From: Actinomyces bovis
Lineage (GTDB): Bacteria > Actinomycetota > Actinomycetes > Actinomycetales > Actinomycetaceae
DNA: 64,000 nt
Assembly (NCBI RefSeq): GCF_900444995.1
Contig: NZ_UAPQ01000006.1
Coordinates: 1-64,000, forward strand
Reading direction: 5' to 3'
Within the stretch, counting starts at the first letter, position 1; each line of letters starts with the position of its first letter. The notes under the pieces are model-generated. The model did not search any database, was not told where the DNA came from, and worked only from the letters and a program-made list of their open reading frames with translations. The position numbers and the translations under genes were made by a program. This document shows, piece after piece, positions 29,051 through 38,224 of the stretch.

Positions 29051-32000
29051 CTATGGCAGCCTGACGTAACTGCACGGCCGCCCGTAGGGCACCGAGCGGA
29101 TTGCACAGATACCGAAGGTTGGGTGCTGCCGGGTCAAGGTCCTTTGCAATGTTCCTGTGGGGGTGGAGGCGATTTGGACGCCAGTGTCGTAGTCGAGGAC
29201 TTCGTAGACGACGCCGTGGGTGTGAGGCCAGGTAACGTCCCATTTGCAAGTGGCGGTGTTGCCGTCCAGAGTGCACTTGGCCCAAGGGGTGTCGTTCTGC
29301 GGAGGCGGAGCCGCAATCTGGCCGATGCCGCAGGACTGGTTAGTACCCAGCTGGTTGGCGGTGCGTACGCAGACCTCTAAGCTGCCAGACTCTTTCAAGA
29401 ATTCCTTCTTGGTGCTGCCGGTGGCGTTGGAGCTGATGGCTTCTCCGTTGGCGGTCACGCTGTAAGTGGTGGGCAAGCCGGTATCCGTATCGGCGCTCCA
29501 GGTGCAGACGATGCTGCGATCCTGGGTGCTGCAGCTGACTTGTCCCTTGCGGGGCGTGGTAACCGGTATGGCGGGGGAGGACCAGCTGGAGGGCTGTGAC
29601 CGGGTGCCGTCAACTCCCACTGCGCGCGCCCGCAACACATAGCTTCTGCCGTTGGTCAGGCCAGTAAAGACCCCACCACCTGCGGGCACCGGCCAGGGGT
29701 TGCCCGTGGCACCAACCTGCGCCATCTCGTACTCGATGGAGAGCTCAGCTGCACTCCAACCCTTGCCAGAGACCGGGGTGGAGGCGGTTGCCAGCTGGAG
29801 CTGGCCGCTTACCTGATTCGAGTTGAGCGCCGGCACGGTGGGAGCCATCGGCACGGTGGAGTGGGCCACAGACCAAGGCTCGGAACTGACGGAACCGGCG
29901 GCGTTGGTGGCCGTCACCGTGAAGGTGTAGGTACCCCGGTCGGAGGCGTTAACGCGCAGGGAGGTACGGGAGCTGGTGTCGTAGGTGGCGGGGCCACCTG
30001 GCCCAGAGACGGCAACCGAGTAGGTGACCGGTGAGCCGTTGGGAGCTGCCGCAGCCCACTGGAGATCAATCTGATCATTGGAGTTGAAGGCCCCATAAGG
30101 GGTGCCCGGCTTACCGGGGGCGGAATAGGCGGTGGCGGAAGCCGACGACGCAGAAACTGCGGATTTCTGGCCGTTGGGATCGTTCGGGATCGCCATGACG
30201 GTGGCGTGGTAAGGCACACCAACCTTGATCTGATCGGAGGAGAAGGTGGCCGAGGTGGAGGCGGTCGGCACCGATACGGGGTTCGCTCCGGTCACCTCCG
30301 GGCTCAAGGTGACCTGGTAGGTCACGCCGCCGGGGATGGCGGGCACCGCCGTCCAGGACACCGTGAGGGTGCCATTGCCACCAACCAGACTGGGGGCAGC
30401 GGGCGTCTGCGGCCGCAAGGTTAGGTTTATCGCAGCGGAGGGCGCAGAGGGGGCCGAGTCGCCGGCTGCGCTGTGCGCCACCACTCGGAAGGAGTAGCTG
30501 CCGCCCGCACGCAGACCACTGGCCAAGCAGGGTGAACTGTTGCAGTTCCAGGAGCCAGCCCCACCGACCTCGGTGACCGTGTAACCGGTCACCGCGCTGC
30601 CGTTGTCACCGGCAGCAGCCCAAGACACCAGCGCGGAGGAACTCGAATTGGCCGAGGCCTGTACTCCTGTGGGGGCGGAGGGTACGCCAGTTACCGCCAC
30701 CACAATGGTGCCGGAGGCTGTGCGGTTGGGCTTCTGCGGGTCATCGGTAACTCGGAAAGACACCACGATGCGGCCGTGGAAGCCGGCGTCGGGGCTGATG
30801 GTCACAGAGTTGCCGGAGGCCGAGGCACTGCCCTGACCGGAGGTAACTGCCGGGGAACCTACCAAGGCGATCTGCGGGTTGGGCAGGGTGGTGGAGACCA
30901 AACTGCTGACATCCACGGACACCGGGCGGCCATTAGATTCCAGGGAAGTGGACAGGGCCGTGGGCAGGGGCTGGTTGTCTTCCTCCGTTACCGCCCGCAG
31001 TGGCAGTGAGCCCGTGACCGGATTGGACTTGCCGTCAGAGACAGTCACGGACAGGGTGCCCTGAGTGTCATTGGCAGTGCCCTGGGGGGAGGAGATCGTT
31101 ACCTGTGAGCCCGCCTGGGATACGGTGAAGCCGGTCGGGGCAGCACCAATGGTGTAGGTCATGGCGGCCAGGTCACCAGCGTCATTGTCGCGAGTCATGG
31201 CGGCCAGGTCAGCGCTTACAGATGGTCCGCCCGCAGTTACTGTCACTTGCGTGGGGGTGAAGACCGGTGGCGTGTTGGTGGAAGAGTCCACCACCACAGG
31301 GATCGTCAAGGTGGAGTGCAAAGGGTTGGCGGCGGCGCCGTCGGTAACCTCAAAGGTCACTGAGGTGGTGCCGGAGAAGCCAGCCTCCGGCACCAAATGC
31401 AGGGCCGTGTTGCCGTCCTGCGCGGTTGCGGAAGACAGGCCCGGGGTCACCCGGGGGCTGGTGCCTTCAACCAGGGTGGGGCTGGTGCCGGAACGGGTAA
31501 TCACATGCCCGGCCAGCTGTACATCACTGGGTTGGTCCTGGGTGATATGCACCGGCACGGTGGCTGGGTCGATGCGCGGTGGGGTGGAGGACTTGCCTGG
31601 CACCTGGATAACTGCATTGCCAGACAGGCCATCTTGGTCCGTGATCGTGTAGAGCACCAGATGCGGCTGGTCCTGCATGGTCACCCGCACATCAGTGCCT
31701 ACTACGGCGGCGGTCGGGTCATTAGTGGAGACGCTCAGAGCCCACGGACTGCCGTCGTCATCTCGGTCATTGTCCAGCACCGGGACCATGATGGTGCCAT
31801 TGGCTTCCGCCTTATCGACCTGGGCATAGTCGTCGACGCCGATGGGCGCGAGCAGCGGGGCGGCGTTAAGCGCCTGGAAAGTGACGGTGCCGGTGTCCGA
31901 GCCACCACGGGAGTCGGTGACGGTGTACCGCAGCGTGTGGACGCCTTCCTGATCCGGCAGGGTGACTACCACGCGCCCAGCCCGCACCCCTACCTTGAGG

Positions 32001-35000
32001 GCGGGGTCGTCACTGACGGGGTCTTCTGCCAGGGTCAGGGCGTCGCCGTCGCCGTCAATGTCATTGGAGATCACGTCCACGGCTATGGTGCGGCCCGGTT
32101 TGGCGGTGACGACGTCGTCAACGGCCACCGGAGCGGAGTTGGTGGTGGCGGCGGGAGCAATGCCCACGCGCACCGTGCCGGTGGCTTTGGCACCGTAGCG
32201 ATCCTCCACCGTGTAGGTGAAGGTGTCCGTGCCAGTGACGCTGGCGGCGGGCGTGTAGGTGATCCAGGTGGACTCCACTTGGGCGGCCCCCAGTTTGGGG
32301 GTCTGGTCTAGGCCCTTGAGGGTTACCGAGTCGCCGTCGGGATCGATGCCGTCTAGGGTCACCGGAATGCGGAGCTCTTGGCCAGCCACGGTCTGGGCCT
32401 CAATGGATTCCGCATGCGGGGGCGCGTTAGTTTCCGCTGTGGTGGCGCGCACTTCCAGGTTTACTGTGCCGGTGGCGCGCTGGCCGTGGTCGTCGGTGAC
32501 GGTGTAGGTCAGGGTGGTGGGGCCGGGGGTGGCACCAGCCTTAAAGCGCAGGGTCTTGTCACTGATCCAGGCGGTGCCCAGGGACTCCCCGACGGTGTTG
32601 ACCTCAGAGGCCAGTTTGATGGGCAGGCGGGAGGGCGAGTAGTCGTTCTTCAGCACCGGAATGGTGATGATGTCCCCGGCGCCAACAATTGCGGTATCGC
32701 CCTGGGCTACGGGTGGCTGCGTGTCGTCCTGGGCAGCGCGGACCACAGCCACAGTGCCGGTGGCGGTGGAGGTGCCGTTGGAAACGTTGTAAGTAATCGT
32801 CAGGTTGTCTGGCACCTGGTCCGTAGAGTTCACCTGCAGATAGGCGTGGTCCACGACCGTCGCGGTGATCCCAGGGGTGGCGGGCAGGGAAATATCCTGC
32901 AGCACTAGCACGCCTCCGGCTGGATCGAAGTCGTTGGCCAGGGGCGCCACGGTCACGGAGCCGCCATTGCGCAGCAGAGCGGTGTCGTTCTCCACCACCG
33001 GCGGCACGCTCGGGTCAGACTTCTCCACCACGTCAATGCGGATCACTGAGGTGGCTAGAGCAGCGCCACCGATAGCCCCATAGTCCAGGTAGTAGGTCTG
33101 AGGGACATCAGAGGAGAAGGTGAAGGTGCCGGCGCGGCGGTCCAAGTCGATCTTGGTGCCAGCTGGGGCTTCCTGCAGCTGCGCCAGCTTGAGCGGCTCA
33201 CCCGTGGGGGAGATGTCATTGGCCAGCGGGGAGACGGTGATGGTGGAGCCTGCCACCACGCGCACGTGGTCGGCATTGACAATGGGGCTGACCTGGTCGG
33301 TGGGGATTACCTCCACGAAAACCGTGCCCGCAGTGGTCTCGCGGCCGTCAGAAACCAGCAGTTCAATGCGGCGGGTGCCGGGGCCTGCGCCGGTGTCCCG
33401 CACGGTGATGGTGCCCTCCTGAGTGGTTTGCACCTCGACGTCGGTGCCGGAGGCTGAGGCTAGGAAGACGGGGTCACCGTCGGGGTCCTGCCAATCACCC
33501 AGCACATAAGCGGAAATCGTGCCCCCCTGCGCCATGGACAGGCTCTGCTGTTCCTTGCCGGGGGTGGGGGCACTGTTGACGTTCCAGTCGTGGACGGTCA
33601 CGGTGGCGACGGCGGAGTCTGCCTGCCCGCGCCCGTCTGAGGCCGTGTAGGGGATGGCCGTGGAACCGGTGGCGTTGGCTGGGACGTTGATCTGCAGGGT
33701 GCGGCCCGACTGGCCGGCGGTGACAGTGCCCAGGTTGCCGGTGTATCCGGAGGTGGCGGTGAGGATGTCACCGTCAGTGTCGACGTCGTTGGCCAGGACG
33801 TTTAGCACGGTGGAGCGTCCTGGGCGCACCCCGAAGTTGTCGTCGTAGGCCGTGGGGGCGTGGTTCTCCTGGGTGCGGTCCGGCTTGGTCTTCTTGGACT
33901 GGGTGGTTTTGGCGGATTTGTCTTGCCGGTCTGCGTTGTCATCTGCCTGGGCGGTGGCGTCCACCCACTTGTCCACTAGGACTAGGTTGTCCTCGGGCAG
34001 CCAGACATTGCCTTTGATGGTGTCGTTCAGGACGATTGCGTCCCGGTTGACGCGGAAGACCGGATTCTGGGCAGAGGCCAGATTGGAATCAGTTTTGACT
34101 TCCGGGGCTTCACCGGCGCACTGGCGGATGAACTGCCCGGAGGAGCTCCAGGCACCGTAGGTGCAGCCACGCAGGAGGACTGGCTGGGCGGCAACGCCTT
34201 GGGCGCCGGAGAGCTGGTCTTGGGGGACGACGTCGCTGGGTGCACCACCCTCCAAGGGGACGGTGAGCAGGCCGGTGCGGCTGGCTACTAGCACGGTAGA
34301 AGACGCTGGACCAGGCTGCTGCAGCACAAAGCCACCGCTACCTAGCTCGGTCTTGGCACCGCCGGGTAGGTGGAGCACGCCGGTGCCGGTTTCCAGCACT
34401 ACCGGCTGGTCACCGACGACGGTGATAGCCAGGTCCCCGCCCGCGGGCAGCTCCAACTGCTGGCGTTTGGGTTCTTTCCAACCCTGGCTGGCAACCGCCA
34501 CGGTGGCTAGTTCCCCGGAGCTGGAGACGGCGTAAACCGAACCATCCTGGCCGATCGTGGCCGCTACGTTGGGGAGTTTCTCCAGCAGTGGGCGCATAGA
34601 GGGCAGGGCGCCCAGCTCGCTGGTGCGTGTGCCGCGAACCGTGCCTTCCTCCGGGTCGTAGGCGATTACGCGGTTGCCGCCCTGGGCGACCTTGGCGGTG
34701 GGGGAGAGGTTGGTGGGGGAGGTGAACTCCACCAAGGCTGGGTCTACGGAGGCTACGGAGGCGGCGTCGGCATCGTGTACTAGGACTTCGGAGGCCACCT
34801 GGGTGACGTCAAAGTGTGAGGAGGCGGTGCGCACCGAGGAGTCGATCTGCCGGGAGGGGTAGTTGACTCGTCCCACCAGGTGCTGTGCGGCGGAGGTGAC
34901 CCAGACCCCGCCGTCGTTGAGTTCAAGATCGGTTTGGGAGACGCCTGGGTAAGCCCAGGCCGCTCCGGCAAAAGCCAGGGTGACTGCGGTGGCGGTCAGG

Positions 35001-35056
35001 GCTGAGACCCTACGACGCGCGCGGTTGCTGATACGCGCAAATGGGTTCGACGGCAC
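29051..35056 (-). CDS. Giant secreted Ig-like / fibronectin type III repeat protein
   Basis: 2001-aa exported protein heading the MoxR operon. The N-terminal basic/hydrophobic signal (ALTATAVTLAFAGAAWA) ends near residue 35. Residues about 36-380 are beta-rich and look propeller-like. A Lys/Asp/Gln-rich hydrophilic spacer follows. From about 397 to 1450 I count eleven cadherin/Ig-like modules of about 95 aa, many with an ND.D.DGD calcium-binding-type motif (VLANDVDTDGD, VISNDIDGDGD). From about 1455 to the end there are about six fibronectin-III-like modules, the last two rich in cysteine. There is no LPXTG motif or C-terminal anchor helix. The start is GTG 35056 with a G-rich ribosome site (GGGGGG). 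Probably a surface stalk or adhesin, likely mannosylated (inference). Confidence 0.9.
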   Translation of the reverse strand: MPSNPFARISNRARRRVSALTATAVTLAFAGAAWAYPGVSQTDLELNDGGVWVTSAAQHLVGRVNYPSRQIDSSVRTASSHFDVTQVASEVLVHDADAASVASVDPALVEFTSPTNLSPTAKVAQGGNRVIAYDPEEGTVRGTRTSELGALPSMRPLLEKLPNVAATIGQDGSVYAVSSSGELATVAVASQGWKEPKRQQLELPAGGDLAITVVGDQPVVLETGTGVLHLPGGAKTELGSGGFVLQQPGPASSTVLVASRTGLLTVPLEGGAPSDVVPQDQLSGAQGVAAQPVLLRGCTYGAWSSSGQFIRQCAGEAPEVKTDSNLASAQNPVFRVNRDAIVLNDTIKGNVWLPEDNLVLVDKWVDATAQADDNADRQDKSAKTTQSKKTKPDRTQENHAPTAYDDNFGVRPGRSTVLNVLANDVDTDGDILTATSGYTGNLGTVTAGQSGRTLQINVPANATGSTAIPYTASDGRGQADSAVATVTVHDWNVNSAPTPGKEQQSLSMAQGGTISAYVLGDWQDPDGDPVFLASASGTDVEVQTTQEGTITVRDTGAGPGTRRIELLVSDGRETTAGTVFVEVIPTDQVSPIVNADHVRVVAGSTITVSPLANDISPTGEPLKLAQLQEAPAGTKIDLDRRAGTFTFSSDVPQTYYLDYGAIGGAALATSVIRIDVVEKSDPSVPPVVENDTALLRNGGSVTVAPLANDFDPAGGVLVLQDISLPATPGITATVVDHAYLQVNSTDQVPDNLTITYNVSNGTSTATGTVAVVRAAQDDTQPPVAQGDTAIVGAGDIITIPVLKNDYSPSRLPIKLASEVNTVGESLGTAWISDKTLRFKAGATPGPTTLTYTVTDDHGQRATGTVNLEVRATTAETNAPPHAESIEAQTVAGQELRIPVTLDGIDPDGDSVTLKGLDQTPKLGAAQVESTWITYTPAASVTGTDTFTYTVEDRYGAKATGTVRVGIAPAATTNSAPVAVDDVVTAKPGRTIAVDVISNDIDGDGDALTLAEDPVSDDPALKVGVRAGRVVVTLPDQEGVHTLRYTVTDSRGGSDTGTVTFQALNAAPLLAPIGVDDYAQVDKAEANGTIMVPVLDNDRDDDGSPWALSVSTNDPTAAVVGTDVRVTMQDQPHLVLYTITDQDGLSGNAVIQVPGKSSTPPRIDPATVPVHITQDQPSDVQLAGHVITRSGTSPTLVEGTSPRVTPGLSSATAQDGNTALHLVPEAGFSGTTSVTFEVTDGAAANPLHSTLTIPVVVDSSTNTPPVFTPTQVTVTAGGPSVSADLAAMTRDNDAGDLAAMTYTIGAAPTGFTVSQAGSQVTISSPQGTANDTQGTLSVTVSDGKSNPVTGSLPLRAVTEEDNQPLPTALSTSLESNGRPVSVDVSSLVSTTLPNPQIALVGSPAVTSGQGSASASGNSVTISPDAGFHGRIVVSFRVTDDPQKPNRTASGTIVVAVTGVPSAPTGVQASANSSSSALVSWAAAGDNGSAVTGYTVTEVGGAGSWNCNSSPCLASGLRAGGSYSFRVVAHSAAGDSAPSAPSAAINLTLRPQTPAAPSLVGGNGTLTVSWTAVPAIPGGVTYQVTLSPEVTGANPVSVPTASTSATFSSDQIKVGVPYHATVMAIPNDPNGQKSAVSASSASATAYSAPGKPGTPYGAFNSNDQIDLQWAAAAPNGSPVTYSVAVSGPGGPATYDTSSRTSLRVNASDRGTYTFTVTATNAAGSVSSEPWSVAHSTVPMAPTVPALNSNQVSGQLQLATASTPVSGKGWSAAELSIEYEMAQVGATGNPWPVPAGGGVFTGLTNGRSYVLRARAVGVDGTRSQPSSWSSPAIPVTTPRKGQVSCSTQDRSIVCTWSADTDTGLPTTYSVTANGEAISSNATGSTKKEFLKESGSLEVCVRTANQLGTNQSCGIGQIAAPPPQNDTPWAKCTLDGNTATCKWDVTWPHTHGVVYEVLDYDTGVQIASTPTGTLQRTLTRQHPTFGICAIRSVPYGRPCSYVRLP

Positions 35057-35214
35057 GGATTTCCCCCCAAGATCCTGACAAACGAGACTCGCACGGCGCT
35101 GGGTGATTCAGGGAGCGCCCAGGCCTTCACTGTGCTATGGAGAGTACCTGGCCTTACTGTTGATAGGGATTTCAGGTCTGTCTCAAAACGCTTGCAGGCT
35201 GGGGCCTGTGGGTC

Positions 35215-35889
35215 TTAGGGGTGGGCAGGGGCGCTGGGGTCTTCGCGAAGGCTGGGTTTTGCTTCTAGGGCCCGCAATCCGTTCCAGGCCAGGTTAACCA
35301 TGTGGGAGGCGACGTCCTCCTTGCTCATCGCCGGGTTCTCGATCCACCATTGCGAGGGCATTACTACGATTCCGACTAGCATCTGCGCATACAGCGGGGC
35401 GGTCCGCGGGTCCAAACCATGGGATTGAAACTGGGAGGCGAGGATCCCGGAGACCTGGATCGCCACGTCCGCCAACAAGGTCGAATACGTGCCGTTGCCC
35501 CGATCGTTGCCAGAGGACAAGATCCGGAAGCCATCGGGAGAGTCCTCGATATATCCCAGCAGTGCCAGGGCTGCGCGCTCCACAATCAAGGAGGCGGAGG
35601 TGGAGGAGGACAGGGCCGCCGTGATCGTCGAGTAAATCGTGGTCAGCTCGCGGTCCACGATGACGGCGTACAGCCCCTCCTTGCCACCAAAGTGCTCGTA
35701 TACAACCGGCTTAGATACCTTGGCGCGTTGCGCGATCTCCTCAATGGCAGCCGCCTCAAAACCCTTCTCCGCGAAAAGCGTGCGGGCCACATCGATTAAC
35801 TGCTCACGCCGCTCGCTGGCACTCATGCGGGTGCGTTTACTTGGCTGTTTGGCCCGCTGGGAAGGCTTGGAACGCATGCTCTCTATCAT
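35215..35889 (-). CDS. TetR-family transcriptional regulator
   Basis: 224-aa repressor-type protein. The helix-turn-helix is clear: SASERREQLIDVARTLFAEK, then AIEEIAQRAKVSKPVVYEHF near residues 45-64. The C-terminal ligand domain is helical and unassigned. Its position before glmU/mfd matches Rv1019 in M. tuberculosis. The ATG at 35889 is chosen; a frame to 35940 adds a nonconserved Arg-rich start, and Met at 35877 is an alternative. It lies 158 nt upstream of the giant-adhesin gene on the same strand, so it could regulate or be co-transcribed with that operon (inference). Confidence 0.9.
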   Translation of the reverse strand: MIESMRSKPSQRAKQPSKRTRMSASERREQLIDVARTLFAEKGFEAAAIEEIAQRAKVSKPVVYEHFGGKEGLYAVIVDRELTTIYSTITAALSSSTSASLIVERAALALLGYIEDSPDGFRILSSGNDRGNGTYSTLLADVAIQVSGILASQFQSHGLDPRTAPLYAQMLVGIVVMPSQWWIENPAMSKEDVASHMVNLAWNGLRALEAKPSLREDPSAPAHP

Positions 35890-35944
35890 GCCGCCTGACC
35901 CTGGCGAGGGCAGCAGGCTCCGCGCGCGAGATAGGCGCAAACGA

Positions 35945-35983
35945 CGGCCGCCGTCGGAAGCGCCAAGGCTCCGACGGCGGCCG
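35945..35983 (-). terminator. Hairpin terminator after the GDPD operon
   Basis: Perfect 14-bp stem: CGGCCGCCGTCGGA (35945-35958) and TCCGACGGCGGCCG (35970-35983) with an 11-nt loop. It lies 17 nt past the stop of the Tat-exported protein gene (minus strand), with CGTTTG following on that strand. Confidence 0.75.
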
Positions 35984-36000
35984 CAGGGCTGTGTTAGGCC

Positions 36001-36510
36001 TCAGGAGACCACGAAGGGCGCCTGCGCTGCAGGCACCACCGGCACGTTGTCTACGACGCCGAAGCCCGGCAGCATCAGGGTCACGGTGCTGGTTGAGGCG
36101 ACCATCGGGAAGACCAGGTAGGTCTCTTTTGCCGTCGCCTGCGCGGAAGTCGCCCGGACATAAGGCGGAGAGGCCACCGGAGCCTCCGCTTGGCCCTGCT
36201 CCACCCCCAGCAGGCGCGCATCCTTGCTTAGGGAGCCGTTGGTGCCGAGCATGCCCACGGCCTCCAACTCAGAGGCAGCGGTCTTGCCTGAAGTCACCCG
36301 CACCACGGTCTGCTGCCCGAAGACAGCCGCCGGGCCCACAACCACCAGCTTTGGGTTCTGGGCGACGCTCTGGTAGGTGGTGGCCGCTGCGGCCGACGGC
36401 GTCGGGCCGACCACCATGAGGGTCGCGGCACCACCAGCTAGCAGTCCAAAACTGCGCCGACTCACGCCTGAGCTTGGGGCTTCCATCGCCTTGTCAAGAG
36501 CCTTGCTCAT
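36001..36510 (-). CDS. Small Tat-exported protein of unknown function
   Basis: Function not recognised. 169 aa. A twin-arginine signal peptide is clear: VSRRSFGLLAGGAATLMVVG, then a cleavage-type end PSAAAA. The mature part is about 125 aa, beta-strand-like, rich in Val/Thr/Ala, without cysteine or a membrane segment. The ATG at 36510 is chosen because it overlaps the stop of the upstream GDPD gene as ATGA, which indicates translational coupling. A longer frame to 36540 begins inside that gene. The pairing suggests the two products work together, although only this one has an export signal. Confidence 0.82.
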   Translation of the reverse strand: MSKALDKAMEAPSSGVSRRSFGLLAGGAATLMVVGPTPSAAAATTYQSVAQNPKLVVVGPAAVFGQQTVVRVTSGKTAASELEAVGMLGTNGSLSKDARLLGVEQGQAEAPVASPPYVRATSAQATAKETYLVFPMVASTSTVTLMLPGFGVVDNVPVVPAAQAPFVVS

Positions 36511-37871
36511 CTCAGCACCATCCCATCGATCTTGGCGCACATGACTCCCACTGCGCCCATCTCAAAGCTGCGGTCAATGGCCTTCTGATCCGGGCAGATG
36601 TGACCAACCAGAGGTTTGCCGTAGCTCCGGGCGATCTCCCACACCTTCTTGTCGGCGTACCACGGCACACCGACCAAGTCCCAGTAAGGCGCCCAGGTGG
36701 CGCCACGGCCATCAAGAATCTCCTCGGGGTACATGAAGCCCCAGCACTTGAAGCCAGCATTGCGCCAAATCGTGGCCAGCCAGGTGGCATCGCCGTAGTA
36801 CTTCATGATCGTGCGCTTGGGGTCCAGCAAAGGCAGGTACAGCTGGTGGCGCGTGGGGGAGTACTTCGGGTCCACAAATAAGACCTTGTCATTGCCGAAG
36901 GCCGTGAGCAGGGTCTGCAACTTGATTAGGGGCTGCCCGAAAGTGCGGTACTTCTGGGCCTCCGCCGCAGTCATCTGCGTGATCGGCGTGTCCGGGGCGG
37001 AGGAGTCCACCCGCTTGAGGGTCTGATCGTGCAGGCCCAGCATCACGTCGTCCTTGGTGATGGAGAAGCTGAACTCCAGGGCGGAGACCTTCCGGCGGGC
37101 GGACTCGGTGTAAGCCCGCAAGCTCATCTCCGGCCAGTCTGCAGAACCGCCGCGGTGCGCAATCATCCAGCGTTTGCGGGCCAGCAGGGACTCCACCGTC
37201 TCCGGCGTGGTGCTGCGCAGTGGTGAGGCGGTGGGGGTTATGGCCGTGCCGTCAGGATTAGCTACAGCCACATCGACGTTTGGACCCGCGGGCTCCAAGC
37301 CAATCGTGGCCCAGATGACGGTGGCTCCAGCCTTCCCCTGCTTAACGGTGCCGCTTGTGTTATTGAGCACAGCGCGCAGGGAGGACCAGGCGAGTTCCTT
37401 GGAAGCCTCGCCAGCCCAGATCACTTGGCCATTGCTGACGGTGAACTCGTCGAGTGGGTTCCAACGCGAGGCGTGCTGCTGGGTGATGACCAGACCTGGA
37501 CCGACCTGGGTGGGCGGGTTCTTGACCCAGCCCTCGGTGATCGGCTCCGCACCCTCAGCTACCCCGCTGATAGCCAGTAGTAGGCCGTTCTGGCGTGCTG
37601 CATAGGTGTCAACCTCGCCCCACCAGTGGTCTAGGCGCACCTTGGTGGTCTGGGTGGCTCGGGTCCAGGCGATGAAGCCCGAACGACCTGCGGTTGCAGG
37701 GCCATCTGCATAGACGTGCTGCCAGCCAGCGGGCACGGTCTTCCTGCCGACTGTGCCCCACTGTGAGGAGAGCACGAACAGCAGGACATCGCCCTTCTGC
37801 GCGGTTACTTCTAGAGAGGTCCCTTTGCCGGATCTTGCGGTGGCATGGGACTGTTCGCGGACCTTTATCAT
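36507..37871 (-). CDS. Divergent glycerophosphodiester phosphodiesterase with N-terminal beta domain
   Basis: 454 aa. Residues 1-225 form a beta-rich domain of unknown role, reminiscent of jelly-roll modules in some phage tail proteins. Residues from about 230 are a GDPD TIM barrel: IAHRGGSADWPE with His239, ALEFSFSITKDD and GLHDQTLKRV with His281. Both catalytic histidines are kept. In canonical enzymes the metal ligands are Glu-x-Asp and a later Glu; here they read Glu266-x-Ser268 and Asp334 (VLFVDPK), so metal binding may be altered. There is no signal peptide. AGGAAGG precedes the ATG. It is coupled to the Tat-exported protein. Substrate unknown; glycerophosphodiesters or teichoic-acid-like polymers are possibilities. 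Confidence 0.85.
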   Translation of the reverse strand: MIKVREQSHATARSGKGTSLEVTAQKGDVLLFVLSSQWGTVGRKTVPAGWQHVYADGPATAGRSGFIAWTRATQTTKVRLDHWWGEVDTYAARQNGLLLAISGVAEGAEPITEGWVKNPPTQVGPGLVITQQHASRWNPLDEFTVSNGQVIWAGEASKELAWSSLRAVLNNTSGTVKQGKAGATVIWATIGLEPAGPNVDVAVANPDGTAITPTASPLRSTTPETVESLLARKRWMIAHRGGSADWPEMSLRAYTESARRKVSALEFSFSITKDDVMLGLHDQTLKRVDSSAPDTPITQMTAAEAQKYRTFGQPLIKLQTLLTAFGNDKVLFVDPKYSPTRHQLYLPLLDPKRTIMKYYGDATWLATIWRNAGFKCWGFMYPEEILDGRGATWAPYWDLVGVPWYADKKVWEIARSYGKPLVGHICPDQKAIDRSFEMGAVGVMCAKIDGMVLR

Positions 37872-38040
37872 GTGGGCGCCTTCCTGGGAGCGCTTGGATG
37901 CGTGGGTCGTCCCATCCCTGGCTGAGATGGGCTTTAACCATATTTGCGGTCGTAACAGACGTCGGTCATTTAAACATATATGCGTATTAGAAACCTAGAG
38001 GCGTACTCGACTTGCAACTCATGAGACACTTGCCCGGTGC

Positions 38041-38060
38041 TTCAGCCCCGCCGGGCTGAA
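38041..38060. other. Perfect hairpin just upstream of tRNA-Gln
   Basis: TTCAGCCC (38041-38048) pairs with GGGCTGAA (38053-38060), loop CGCC, ending 6 nt before the tRNA. It may be a terminator of upstream transcription or a processing signal. The rest of the 37872-38066 gap is unusually AT-rich near 37965-37990 and probably holds the divergent promoters. Confidence 0.5.
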
Positions 38061-38066
38061 ATGCGA

Positions 38067-38138
38067 TCCGCCCTGGTGTAGTGGCAGCACGCAGGCCTTT
38101 GGAGCCTTGAGGCCCGGGTTCGAATCCTGGGGGCGGAG
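38067..38138 (+). tRNA. tRNA-Gln (anticodon TTG)
   Basis: 72-nt tRNA. The acceptor stem TCCGCCC pairs with GGGCGGA and the discriminator is G, as expected for tRNA-Gln. The anticodon loop is CTTTGGA with anticodon TTG. The T arm is CCGGG-TTCGAAT-CCTGG. CCA is not encoded. The outermost anticodon-stem pair is a C-T mismatch. It lies 86 nt upstream of glmU, a common actinobacterial arrangement. Confidence 0.93.
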
Positions 38139-38224
38139 CGGATGTGTGGATGGGGGGGCTACAGCCTCCCTGGGGCGTCGTAGGATTGCCCCGTCCGGAT
38201 TCCCAAACGCTGAGAAGAGGACCC

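Noticed and set aside
36001-37871. Prophage remnant suggested by the phage-tail-like front of the GDPD
   Set aside because: No integrase, capsid, portal or other tail gene nearby, and no attachment-site repeat at the tRNA-Gln.
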